64,000 nt of DNA from an uncultured Treponema sp. (GTDB lineage: Bacteria; Spirochaetota; Spirochaetia; Treponematales; Treponemataceae), in contig CAMVCB010000005.1 in assembly GCA_947165895.1 (NCBI GenBank), positions 248,001-312,000 on the forward strand, read 5' to 3'. Positions 34,878 through 42,907 of the stretch are shown here, in pieces. The notes below the pieces were generated by a model that saw nothing but the letters and a program-made list of their open reading frames with translations, did no database searches and was not told the DNA's origin. Each line of letters opens with the position of its first letter. Positions within the stretch are counted from its first letter, which is position 1. The translations under genes and the position numbers were made by a program.

Positions 34878-35500
34878 TGGCTAAGCTTAATATTGCGCCG
34901 ACAAAATCTAACCTTCTCGCAATGAAAGAACAGCTGGCGGTTTCTACCAACGGCTATGAGCTTCTGGAAGAAAAACGCGAAATCCTTGTGCGCGAGCTCA
35001 TGCACATGGTTGAACAGGTTAAGGTTCTGGAAAAGGATATAGAAAAGGTCACTCAGCAGGCTTATCCGGCCCTGAAACGCATGCTTATGCTTGACGGTGC
35101 CGACCAGATTGAGCGTATTTCTCATGCCGTTCACTATGATTTTGAAATGACAGAAAAAAAAGTAACGGTGGGAGGAATGCCTTTTTCTTCGATTGACGTT
35201 TCTCTTCCAAAGAAAGAGCTTTTTTATTCCTTCAACGGAACCTACGCCAATACCGATGCCGTCATAAACAGATTTTTCGAGCTTCTTTCCCTGCTTACCC
35301 AGATGGCTTCTATCAGAACGATAGTCTGGCGCCTGGCAGAAGAGGTTCGTAAAACACAGAGGCGTGTTAATGCCCTTGATAAAATGATTATTCCTCAGAC
35401 TAAGGAAACAAAAGCATATATCGAAAGTGTTCTTGAAGAGCGCGAAAGAGATAATACCTTTGTTCTTAAGGCTCTGAAAAAACGTAACGGAGACAATTAG
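34877..35500 (+). CDS. atpD: V-type ATPase subunit D
   Basis: This 207-residue central rotor shaft has long N- and C-terminal helices forming an antiparallel coiled coil, with signature 'APTKSNLLAMKEQLAVSTNGYELLEEKREIL' and C-terminal 'RTQRRVNALDKMIIPQTKETKAYIESVLEERERDNTFVLKALKK'-like sequence. It starts at GTG, coupled to subunit B through TAGTG. Confidence 0.97.
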   Translation: MAKLNIAPTKSNLLAMKEQLAVSTNGYELLEEKREILVRELMHMVEQVKVLEKDIEKVTQQAYPALKRMLMLDGADQIERISHAVHYDFEMTEKKVTVGGMPFSSIDVSLPKKELFYSFNGTYANTDAVINRFFELLSLLTQMASIRTIVWRLAEEVRKTQRRVNALDKMIIPQTKETKAYIESVLEERERDNTFVLKALKKRNGDN

Positions 35501-35512
35501 AGGAGAAGGATA

Positions 35513-36001
35513 ATGGCAAAAAGTTTTTTCAAAAAAATTGTTGTTGCAGTAAATGGAAAGCAGTCTTCAATTCAGACGGCAATGTATGCTGTAATGATGT
35601 CAAAAATCTATAATATCGAAATCCGCTTTGTCTTTGTAATAGATACTGCTACGATAAAATTTCTTTCTATAAATAAGCTGATTGTTTCTGAGGATCTGGA
35701 AGAAAGATTGGAAGCGGACGGAAAACGCTATCTTGAGTATGTGGAAATGCTTGCTTCATCAAAAGGAGTTAAGTGCCAGAAGGATTTGAGAAAGGGCGGG
35801 GTATTTTCTGAGGTTTTGAAAGCTGCCGAAGAATTTGATGCAGATCTTATTCTTCTTGGCGGAAATATCCGCGAAGTTGGTAAAACCGGAATCAAGCACA
35901 ATTTTCTAACTTCAGCCGAAACTTCGATTCTTTCCAATTCAAAGTGCCCTGTAATGATTGTTCAGAAGCCGAATATTGAAGCAGAGTTTAAGATCTTCTG
36001 A
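35513..36001 (+). CDS. Universal stress protein (UspA family)
   Basis: This 162-residue protein has the UspA alpha/beta fold: 'KIVVAVNGKQSSIQTAMYAVMMSKIYNIEIRFVFVIDT' and 'DADLILLGGN...LTSAETSILSNSKCPVMIV'. The ATP-binding motif G-2x-G-9x-G(S/T) is only partly recognisable, so nucleotide binding is uncertain. It follows subunit D by 12 bases with AGGAGAAGG, and so is probably the last gene of the V-ATPase operon. Usp/ATPase linkage suggests a role in energy-stress response (inference). Confidence 0.88.
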   Translation: MAKSFFKKIVVAVNGKQSSIQTAMYAVMMSKIYNIEIRFVFVIDTATIKFLSINKLIVSEDLEERLEADGKRYLEYVEMLASSKGVKCQKDLRKGGVFSEVLKAAEEFDADLILLGGNIREVGKTGIKHNFLTSAETSILSNSKCPVMIVQKPNIEAEFKIF

Positions 36002-36065
36002 TGGCGATAAAAATGCTCATATAATTGTTGATTTTCCTGTCGCCATCTCTTTTGCTTCGCAAAAG
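36000..36065 (+). repeat. Hairpin pair directly behind the UspA stop codon
   Basis: GATGGCGA (36000-36007, including the last two bases of the stop codon) pairs with TCGCCATC (36040-36047). It is followed by CTTTTGC-TTC-GCAAAAG (36049-36065). The second hairpin has the same GC-NNN-GC apex as hairpins at 71, 2112, 2132, 23073 and 47391. There is no T run, so it is not a simple terminator. Confidence 0.6.
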
Positions 36066-36084
36066 TATTTAAATGTACTATAAT
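36056..36084 (+). promoter_or_regulatory. Candidate promoter of the DnaJ-domain gene
   Basis: TATAAT (36079-36084) is perfect; TTCGCA 17 bases upstream is a poor -35 and lies inside the preceding hairpin. Transcription would start within one or two bases of the GTG start codon at 36093, implying a leaderless mRNA. Confidence 0.45.
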
Positions 36085-36092
36085 AATCGGTC

Positions 36093-36839
36093 GTGACTGA
36101 CTATTATAAGATTCTTGGTGTCCGCCAGAATGCGACTTTAAGCGAAATTAAACGCGCTTACCGTGAAAAAGCAAAACTTCTCCATCCTGACCTTATCGGT
36201 GATGTAAGCCGCCGCGACGAATTTGAAAAGGTTGTTACAGCCTACAGGGTTTTATCTGATGCCCGCCAGCGCACGATTTTTGATGAATCCTTTTTTATGC
36301 GTTTTGGCCGCAACTATCAGCATCGTGATACTTTTGATTATTATAAATGGCTGTCGGAACGTCAGGACGAAGAAAGCCGTTCCAAGCTGATTTTTTATAC
36401 CCTCATGCATCAGAAGGAAGATGAGGCTGTTGCTGAATTCAAGCGCATGCAGATGAGTCATGCGGATTTTTCCCTGAAAAAGTGGTTTTCCCGCGAAGAT
36501 TTTATGGATTACGGCTATATTCTTGCGGAAGAGCTTGTAATCCGTGCGGAATATTATGACGCCTTTCTTCTTTTGGAACAGATAATCAAAATGGAATATT
36601 CCTTCAATTATTTTAAGATTTTCTTTCCTGAGGTAATGGATTTTACATATGCCATCTTAAAAAACAATATCGACGGGGTTATAAATGATGAGCTGGCCCT
36701 TGATGTTTACGAGCGGGCCCTTGATTTAGGCTTTGGAAAGGCTGCTGACCGCTTTTTCCTTCACAAGATGGCAGAAGAATATCTTCGCATCGGCGACGAG
36801 GCAACTGCCGAAATCTGTTTTAATGCCGCTAATTCATAA
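36093..36839 (+). CDS. DnaJ-domain protein
   Basis: This 248-residue protein has an N-terminal J domain (residues ~2-65) with intact HPD ('KAKLLHPDLIGD'), able to stimulate a DnaK-type ATPase. There is no Gly/Phe region or zinc-finger domain, so it is a specialised co-chaperone, not DnaJ itself. Residues ~95-248 are a helical, TPR-like region ('FLLEQIIKMEYSFNYFKI', 'YERALDLGFGKAADRFFLHKMAEEYLRIGDEATAEICFNAA'). It starts at GTG without a Shine-Dalgarno. Confidence 0.88.
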   Translation: MTDYYKILGVRQNATLSEIKRAYREKAKLLHPDLIGDVSRRDEFEKVVTAYRVLSDARQRTIFDESFFMRFGRNYQHRDTFDYYKWLSERQDEESRSKLIFYTLMHQKEDEAVAEFKRMQMSHADFSLKKWFSREDFMDYGYILAEELVIRAEYYDAFLLLEQIIKMEYSFNYFKIFFPEVMDFTYAILKNNIDGVINDELALDVYERALDLGFGKAADRFFLHKMAEEYLRIGDEATAEICFNAANS

Positions 36840-36878
36840 AAATTTGCTTTTCAAAAAAATTTGATATATCATTTTGTT

Positions 36879-39236
36879 ATGAATATTTCAGTAATTAATG
36901 CATACTTTTTGAAAATTGGAAAACTTCAAATCAAATACAGAATTGCGGTTTTGATTTTTTTTATCCTTCTTAGTGCGGTCTGCTGTTCAGGCTTAAGAAA
37001 ATTTAAGATTGTAAATGGAAGCGACGGCTGGTACGGTGACTCTGATAAAATCAAGATTAATAAGGACAGATATGAGAAGATTTTTGGAAACAGTCATTCT
37101 GTTGCAATTCTTATGACAGCTGATGATGTTTTTACTGAAGAAAATCTTCATGTAATTGATCAGATTGGAAAGAGGCTGCTTGCTGAAGTTCCCCGGGCAA
37201 AAAATCTTACATCCTTAATTGAAGTTGACGTGCCTGTCGGAAATGAAGAGGGCTTTGAAATTGTAAAGCCTTTTGCAAATGGAATCCCTTCTGATAAAAA
37301 TGAGCTTCAGAAAAAACGTGAGCTTATAATGAGGGGAAGTGAAAAAACAAATGCACTTTTGAATGCTCTGGTAAGCGCTGATTCAAGAGAAACCTGGATT
37401 TCCCTGTCACTTTATCCTTATGAAGGAGACAGAGATGAAGAAAGCTACGCTATAGGAAACAAAGTTTTTGATATTATAAACAGTGAGGAATTTAAATCAG
37501 ATAAATTTCATCTTTACGGAAGCGGGCAGCCTTATCTTGATTTTCTTGATGAGTATTATGAAATGCCTGATTATATTGTCAGAATTGCCGGCGGCTTTAT
37601 CGTAATGATAATCTTCCTTATTATATTTGTAAGGAAGCCTCTTGGCGTAATTCTTCCGACACTTGCTACCAGCGGGGCAATTGCGAGTGTTCTTGGTGCA
37701 ATGGCATATTTTAATGTCAAAGCTGATTTGTCACTGATGACCCTTCCGATTTTGCTGGGAATGGCGCTTTCTGTAGGTTATTCAATTCATTACATCAATA
37801 TCTATAAGATTGAATTCAGGCGGACTGGAAAAAGAAAGGAATCTGCAATCCACGTTGTTGAAGAATGCGGCTGGCCTGTATTTTTTACCGTTCTGACTAC
37901 AATGGCTTCTCTGGTCAGTTTTGCCCTTGTTGATATGAAACCTGTTGCCTGGATGGGAAAAACAGCTTCTCTTGTGGTTCTTGCGGTTTACTTATATATT
38001 TCAATTCTGATTCCAATCTGCCTTTCTTTTGGGAAGGATAAGGCTCCTGACAAAAAAACAGAAAACGGAAGTACAAAGGTTGATTTTGCCTTTGCAAAAT
38101 GGGCGGACATAGCATGGAACAAACGCCGTCTTATTGTGATTTTGACAGCTCTTTTATTCATTGTCTGCATTCCGGGAATCTGTCTGATCCGGCCAAAAAT
38201 TGATTATTTTAATAGTGTTGGATTAAAGCTTCCTCATACAAGGGAATTAAAAGCTCTCCTTGATAAAACGCTTGGAAATCAATATAGCTATTCTGTGATG
38301 ATTACCTTCGATGAGCCTGACGCTTTTAAAGAGCCTGAAAATATGGCCGCACTTTCTGACTTTGAAGATTTTCTAGGAAAACTCAGCCTTACTAAAGTTT
38401 CCGGTGAAAAACCGCGAGTAAGCTCCGTAACTGATATTTTAAAGGAAATGTACAGGGCCTTAAATGAAGGGCAGGATCAATACTATTCACTTCCTGAAGA
38501 CGACTATGTTCTTGCCCAGCTTATGGAACTTTCTTCTATTGAAATGCCCCGTGATTTTTCTGAATACATGGATGATGAATTCCGCGTTGCAAATATCAGC
38601 ATTGATATGAAGGAATTTTCTGAAGATGAAGCAGTAAAAAATGTTGACCTGATAAATCAAAAAATGGCAGAGCTTTTCCCGGATGCGGAATGCTGTATTT
38701 TAGGTGATATGATTGAATATGCCGAAATGTGCTCCAGAATGGTGAGTGGAGAATTAAAATCCTTTGGTTTTTCATTTATCGTCATCGCAATAATGCTCAT
38801 AATTGCCTTTTCAAGTATAAAAACTGGCCTTATTGCCATGATTCCAAATATTGCCCCTGTAATTCTGATTGGTGCTGTAATAGGTTATTTTAAATATCCT
38901 CTTGATTTTGTAACCGTAACTGTAATGCCGATGATTCTGGGAATTGCGGTAGATGACACAATCCACCTTACAACTCATTTGAAGGGTGGCCTTGAAAAAT
39001 ACGGCTCCTACCAGAAGTCAATGGAAGAAGCCTGCCGTGAAATTGGCCTTTCAATGTTTATGAGCACCTTTATTCTCTGCTCGATATTTGCAGTTTATCT
39101 TTTCAGTCCGCTTCACTATCTTTTTATAATCGGAATTCTTTCTATAATCGGTCTTTCCACTGCCCTTATTGCAGACTATACGATTACACCGGCTCTGCTT
39201 TATATAATAAAACCATTTAAACAGGAGAAAAAATAA
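36879..39236 (+). CDS. RND/MMPL-family exporter
   Basis: This ~785-residue inner-membrane transporter has two repeats of one plus five transmembrane helices and two large periplasmic loops (~55-230 and ~440-610), the plan of the MMPL/HAE-3 branch of RND transporters, which often move lipids or hydrophobic compounds. The second half has 'ILGIAVDDTIHLTTHL' with the family's acidic pair; the first half has 'MALSVGYSIHYINIY', lacking that Asp. ATG 36879 is preferred over the in-frame TTG at 36861, which lies in a probable -10 box (TATATC). It is translationally coupled (TAATG) to the LolA-like gene. Confidence 0.9.
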   Translation: MNISVINAYFLKIGKLQIKYRIAVLIFFILLSAVCCSGLRKFKIVNGSDGWYGDSDKIKINKDRYEKIFGNSHSVAILMTADDVFTEENLHVIDQIGKRLLAEVPRAKNLTSLIEVDVPVGNEEGFEIVKPFANGIPSDKNELQKKRELIMRGSEKTNALLNALVSADSRETWISLSLYPYEGDRDEESYAIGNKVFDIINSEEFKSDKFHLYGSGQPYLDFLDEYYEMPDYIVRIAGGFIVMIIFLIIFVRKPLGVILPTLATSGAIASVLGAMAYFNVKADLSLMTLPILLGMALSVGYSIHYINIYKIEFRRTGKRKESAIHVVEECGWPVFFTVLTTMASLVSFALVDMKPVAWMGKTASLVVLAVYLYISILIPICLSFGKDKAPDKKTENGSTKVDFAFAKWADIAWNKRRLIVILTALLFIVCIPGICLIRPKIDYFNSVGLKLPHTRELKALLDKTLGNQYSYSVMITFDEPDAFKEPENMAALSDFEDFLGKLSLTKVSGEKPRVSSVTDILKEMYRALNEGQDQYYSLPEDDYVLAQLMELSSIEMPRDFSEYMDDEFRVANISIDMKEFSEDEAVKNVDLINQKMAELFPDAECCILGDMIEYAEMCSRMVSGELKSFGFSFIVIAIMLIIAFSSIKTGLIAMIPNIAPVILIGAVIGYFKYPLDFVTVTVMPMILGIAVDDTIHLTTHLKGGLEKYGSYQKSMEEACREIGLSMFMSTFILCSIFAVYLFSPLHYLFIIGILSIIGLSTALIADYTITPALLYIIKPFKQEKK

Positions 39237-40024
39237 TGAAAATCACAAAAATTCTTTTAACATCACTTTTACTTTCTGCAGGATTTTCTTTGTCTGCACA
39301 GACAGCAGAGGAAATCGCAAAAAAAGTTCATGATCTTCCTGACGGAAAAACAAATTATATTACCGCAAGTCTTACCCTCATCGATAAAAACGGAAAAAGC
39401 CGCCTGCGTGAGATTGCAAGCTATGCTTTTCATGACGGACCTGTTAAGAAAAATGTAACGGTTTTCAGAAGTCCAAAGGATGTTGCGGGCGTAAGTTATC
39501 TTTCTTTTGATTATCCTGATAATGCTGATGGAAGTGTAAAGGATAGTGACAGCTGGCTTTATCTTCCGGCCATGAAAAAAGTTCGCCGCGTTTCCGGCTC
39601 AAGCAAGGATGATGATTTTCAGGGAACGGATTTCACCTATGATGATATGGGCGAGCGCAGCCTTGGAAAGGACAGCTTTAAGCTTTTAGGCTCAGAAACT
39701 TTTGATGGTGTAGACTGCTGGATTCTGGAATACACGGCAAAGGATAAAAATGCAAAAATCAGCCGTCGTGTCATGTGGATAGAAAAATCTAATTATGTTA
39801 CCCGTAAAGGTGAATATTTTGACCGTCAGGGAAACAAATTTAAAGAGTTGCTTTGCGAAAATATTGAGCAAAGCAGCGGCTACTGGTCTGTAAGAAAAAT
39901 GACAATGACTAATATTATTACCAATCATAAGACAGTTTATGAAGCGACCGAAGTAAAATATGACCTTCCTCTGGATACAAATCTTTTTACTGTAAGTGCG
40001 CTTGAAAGGGAAATGGTAAAATAA
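39236..40024 (+). CDS. LolA-like outer-membrane lipoprotein-sorting protein
   Basis: This 262-residue secreted protein has a signal peptide ('LLTSLLLSAGFSLSAQ') and one LolA/LolB-like half-barrel covering most of the rest ('DSWLYLPAMKKVRRVSGSSKDDDFQGTDFTYDDM', 'RVMWIEKSNYVTRKGEYFDRQGNKFKELL'). Such proteins accompany MMPL transporters and are thought to carry lipid-like cargo across the periplasm. One-base overlaps with both neighbours (TAATG) show a tightly coupled operon. Confidence 0.9.
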   Translation: MKITKILLTSLLLSAGFSLSAQTAEEIAKKVHDLPDGKTNYITASLTLIDKNGKSRLREIASYAFHDGPVKKNVTVFRSPKDVAGVSYLSFDYPDNADGSVKDSDSWLYLPAMKKVRRVSGSSKDDDFQGTDFTYDDMGERSLGKDSFKLLGSETFDGVDCWILEYTAKDKNAKISRRVMWIEKSNYVTRKGEYFDRQGNKFKELLCENIEQSSGYWSVRKMTMTNIITNHKTVYEATEVKYDLPLDTNLFTVSALEREMVK

Positions 40025-41352
40025 TGAAAAAAATTATTTTAAGTATAATTTTAGGCTCTTCCCTGCTTTTTGCCCAGGATTTTGATTACAGCGGAAGCCT
40101 TACAACTTTGGCTGGAGCCGGACTTCCTTACACCGAGGATAATGCCGGAAAATTTCTTGCGGGGCAGCTGGCATTTGATAATCTTTTTAAGGCCTACCTG
40201 AATGAAACGATTTTTTATCTGAATGCGGTGCTTGTTGCGGATGGCTGTCAAAGTCAGTCAAGTAACGGGATTTCTTCTTTTGTGAGTGATGACGGTGTTT
40301 TTGCCCTTAAGCTTAAGGAAGCCTATTTTGATTATAACGGCGGCGTCTGGGCTTTGCGCGCCGGAAGGCAGATAACAGGCTGGGGTAAGGCGGACGGCAT
40401 TCAGATTACAGATATTCTTTGTCCTCAGGATGAATCAAATATGATTGCCCAGACCTACAAGGAAAGCAGACTGGGAATTGATGCCCTAAGGCTTTCATTT
40501 ATGGGGGACTGGATTCAATCCGATTTTTACTGGATTCCGATTTTTACTCCCAGCACTCTGCCCCTTGCAAAAAAGAGTCCTTTAAGAAGTCTTATTTTTC
40601 CTTCCTCCTATGAAGGCTACGAGCTGAATAATCCAACCCGCCAGAGTGATTTTTCTCTTCCGGACTTAAAGCTTTATAACAGTGAATATGCTGCGCGGGT
40701 CGGAATGTATTTTTCAAAGTTTGATTTATCCTTTTACGGATTTTACGGCTGGGATGATCTTCCATTCACAAGCTATAATATAAGTGAATCTGGAAAGGTA
40801 AATGTAAACGGCGAGTACAAAAGGATGGCTATGCTTGGAGCCGATGCCGCAATTCCTGCCGGTGATTTTGTTTTCCGCCTTGAAAGTGCCTTTTTCCCTC
40901 AGCGCAACATTCAGACCTCTGCGTCTTATCAGGCCGCAAGACAACTGGCTGAAAAAGCTTTTGATTCTTCCAGAAAATGTGAGCAGCTTGTGTCTCTTTT
41001 AGGTTTTGACTGGACTCCAAGTGGCGGCTGGATGCTTACATTCCAGTATATTACTGACTGTATTTTCAATGATTCATCTGATCTGGACAGAAAAAAATTC
41101 CAGCATCAGCTTTCGTTGACCGTAGAAAAAGGATTTTTCAATGAAAATCTTAATTGTTCGGCACTTGCTTTTCTTGATTTGAGGGATTTTTCTTCGACGG
41201 CAGAAATGTCCTGTGAATATAATCTTTCTGACGCTGTAAAGCTGGGACTTGTTGCAAACCTTTACTTTAAGGAGGCAGACGGAAAAAATGGCCTGTACGG
41301 AATGTATAAAGACCTGAGCTGCCTCACCTTAAAGGGAAAAGTTTCATTTTAA
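40024..41352 (+). CDS. Outer-membrane barrel protein of the exporter cassette
   Basis: This 442-residue protein has a signal peptide ('IILGSSLLFAQDFDYSG') and repeated amphipathic strands ('AYFDYNGGVWALRAGRQITGWGKADGIQITDIL', 'YAARVGMYFSKFDLSFYGFYGWDD'). It resembles the DUF1302-type barrels that accompany MMPL exporters. The 'GRQ..GWG..DG' motif supports this. It completes an inner membrane, periplasm and outer membrane set. Its last nine bases overlap the convergent map gene. Confidence 0.82.
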   Translation: MKKIILSIILGSSLLFAQDFDYSGSLTTLAGAGLPYTEDNAGKFLAGQLAFDNLFKAYLNETIFYLNAVLVADGCQSQSSNGISSFVSDDGVFALKLKEAYFDYNGGVWALRAGRQITGWGKADGIQITDILCPQDESNMIAQTYKESRLGIDALRLSFMGDWIQSDFYWIPIFTPSTLPLAKKSPLRSLIFPSSYEGYELNNPTRQSDFSLPDLKLYNSEYAARVGMYFSKFDLSFYGFYGWDDLPFTSYNISESGKVNVNGEYKRMAMLGADAAIPAGDFVFRLESAFFPQRNIQTSASYQAARQLAEKAFDSSRKCEQLVSLLGFDWTPSGGWMLTFQYITDCIFNDSSDLDRKKFQHQLSLTVEKGFFNENLNCSALAFLDLRDFSSTAEMSCEYNLSDAVKLGLVANLYFKEADGKNGLYGMYKDLSCLTLKGKVSF

Positions 41353-42117
41353 GACGCTTTTTCCGCAGTAATCCAGGTCTGTAAGCACTTCTGTGTGGTC
41401 TTCAAAAATTGCAACGGTGTGCTCTTCGTGGCAGGAAACGCTGCCGTCTGCGGTAAGAACAGTCCAGCCGTCTTTTGCGGTTTCTACGTCTGCTGTACCC
41501 ATGTTAATCATAGGCTCCAGTGCAAGAACCATGCCCGGAACAATGCGTGGGTTTGCGCCGCGGCTAGGGCAGTTTGGAACGCTAGGGTCTTCATGGACGT
41601 CAATGCCGACTCCGTGACCGCAGTAGTCGTAAACTACGCCGTATCCGTTTTTGCTTGCAATTTCATAAACTGCATTTGAAATGTCGCTGATTCTGTTTCC
41701 AACAACGCAGGCTTTGATTGCCGCATCAAGACATTCTGCTGTTACTTTCTGAAGCTTTCTAACCTCTGGTTTTACGTTTCCAATCAGAAGGGAGTGGGTT
41801 GTATCGCTTATAAATCCGTCCAGATCGATTCCAACGTCCAGGCTTACAAGGTCCCCTTCCTGAACAATGCGTTTTTTAGAAGGAATTCCGTGGATAACTT
41901 CCTCGTTTACGCTGATGCAGACTGCGCCCGGAAAATCTTCGCGGTACCAGGCAGGCTTTCCGCCGTGTCCGATAATATAATTTTTAAAAAGGTTATCGAT
42001 TTCTTTTGTGCTCATTCCGGCTTTAATCTTTGGGATAAGCTCGTTGAACATGTCGGCTGTAAGGTGGCATGCTTTTCTGATTCCGTTAATCTGTTCTTCG
42101 TTCTTAATATAAATCAT
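41344..42117 (-). CDS. map: Methionine aminopeptidase type I
   Basis: Map removes N-terminal Met after deformylation. The 257-residue protein has all five metal ligands in context: 'SLDVGIDLDGFISDTTHS' (two Asp), 'CGHGVGIDVHEDP' (His), 'LALEPMIN' (Glu) and 'SCHEEHTVAIFE' (Glu). GAGG precedes ATG. Its 3' end overlaps the convergent barrel gene by nine bases, so no terminator fits between them. Confidence 0.97.
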   Translation of the reverse strand: MIYIKNEEQINGIRKACHLTADMFNELIPKIKAGMSTKEIDNLFKNYIIGHGGKPAWYREDFPGAVCISVNEEVIHGIPSKKRIVQEGDLVSLDVGIDLDGFISDTTHSLLIGNVKPEVRKLQKVTAECLDAAIKACVVGNRISDISNAVYEIASKNGYGVVYDYCGHGVGIDVHEDPSVPNCPSRGANPRIVPGMVLALEPMINMGTADVETAKDGWTVLTADGSVSCHEEHTVAIFEDHTEVLTDLDYCGKSVLK

Positions 42118-42161
42118 TATTTTGCCTCGTGATTAGCACATACTAACATAAATTGAATATA

Positions 42162-42193
42162 AAAAAAAGCACTGCCGTGTGACAGTGCTTTTT
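42162..42193 (-). terminator. Terminator of rpsD
   Basis: AAAAAGCACTG and CAGTGCTTTTT form an 11-bp stem with an 8-nt loop. On the minus strand it is followed by a run of eight T, 17 bases behind the rpsD stop codon. Confidence 0.9.
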
Positions 42194-42209
42194 GAAGAAA
42201 CGCAAAAGA

Positions 42210-42806
42210 CTACTTTGAGTAGTATTCTACGACCATCTGGTCATTAATCTGTACAGGAATGTCTTTGCGTTCCGGCATACTGATCAATTTTCCGCTGAAG
42301 TTTTCTTCATCGCGCTCCAAATATGGAAGTGCGGCTTTGTTGTCTCCAAGGAATGTATCTTTGAACTGTGAGCTTTTGCGAGCTTTTTCTTTCAAAGAAA
42401 TAACCTGTCCAACCTTTACTTCAAAAGACGGAATATTTACGCATTTTCCATCTACAAGAATGTGCTGGTGACTTACCATCTGGTGTGCCATACGGATTGA
42501 GTTTGCAAATCCCAAGCGGTAAACAAGGTTGTCAAGTCTGGTTTCAAGTAAAACGATAAGGTTTTCACCTGTTTTTCCTGCTTTTCTAGAAGCACGGTCG
42601 TAATACTTAACAAGCTGGCGCTCAAGGACTCCGTAATAAGCCTTTACCTTCTGCTTTTCGATTAAGTGCATTCCATAGTCAGAAAGCTTCTTTTTCTTGC
42701 TCTTGAATGCTGGGTCGTTAGCTCTGTCCAATGCTTTTGGATCACCGCAAACGTTAACCCCTAATCTTCTACATTCCTTAAATCGAGGTTCTCTTCTGGT
42801 AGCCAT
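42210..42806 (-). CDS. rpsD: 30S ribosomal protein S4
   Basis: S4 nucleates 30S assembly and, in many bacteria, represses its own operon. The 198-residue protein has the S4 N-terminal domain without zinc-binding cysteines of the classical pattern ('RREPRFKECRRLGVNVCGDPKAL'), and the S4 RNA-binding domain ('RLDNLVYRLGFANSIRMAHQMVSHQHILVDGK'). It is monocistronic here, away from the alpha operon, with its own promoter and terminator. Shine-Dalgarno GGAG precedes ATG. Confidence 0.98.
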   Translation of the reverse strand: MATRREPRFKECRRLGVNVCGDPKALDRANDPAFKSKKKKLSDYGMHLIEKQKVKAYYGVLERQLVKYYDRASRKAGKTGENLIVLLETRLDNLVYRLGFANSIRMAHQMVSHQHILVDGKCVNIPSFEVKVGQVISLKEKARKSSQFKDTFLGDNKAALPYLERDEENFSGKLISMPERKDIPVQINDQMVVEYYSK

Positions 42807-42860
42807 TTATAACTCCATAAATTTTATTCTATACCGGCTTAATAAAGTCGGTGAGCTATA

Positions 42861-42889
42861 ATAATATAAAATTTCAAAAATGAATTCAA
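42861..42889 (-). promoter_or_regulatory. rpsD promoter
   Basis: On the minus strand TTGAAT (42889-42884), 17 bases, then TATTAT (42866-42861) form a good sigma-70 promoter. The predicted start near 42854 gives a leader of about 47 bases. Confidence 0.7.
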
Positions 42890-42907
42890 GTTAAGTCCTT
42901 GTAAAAT

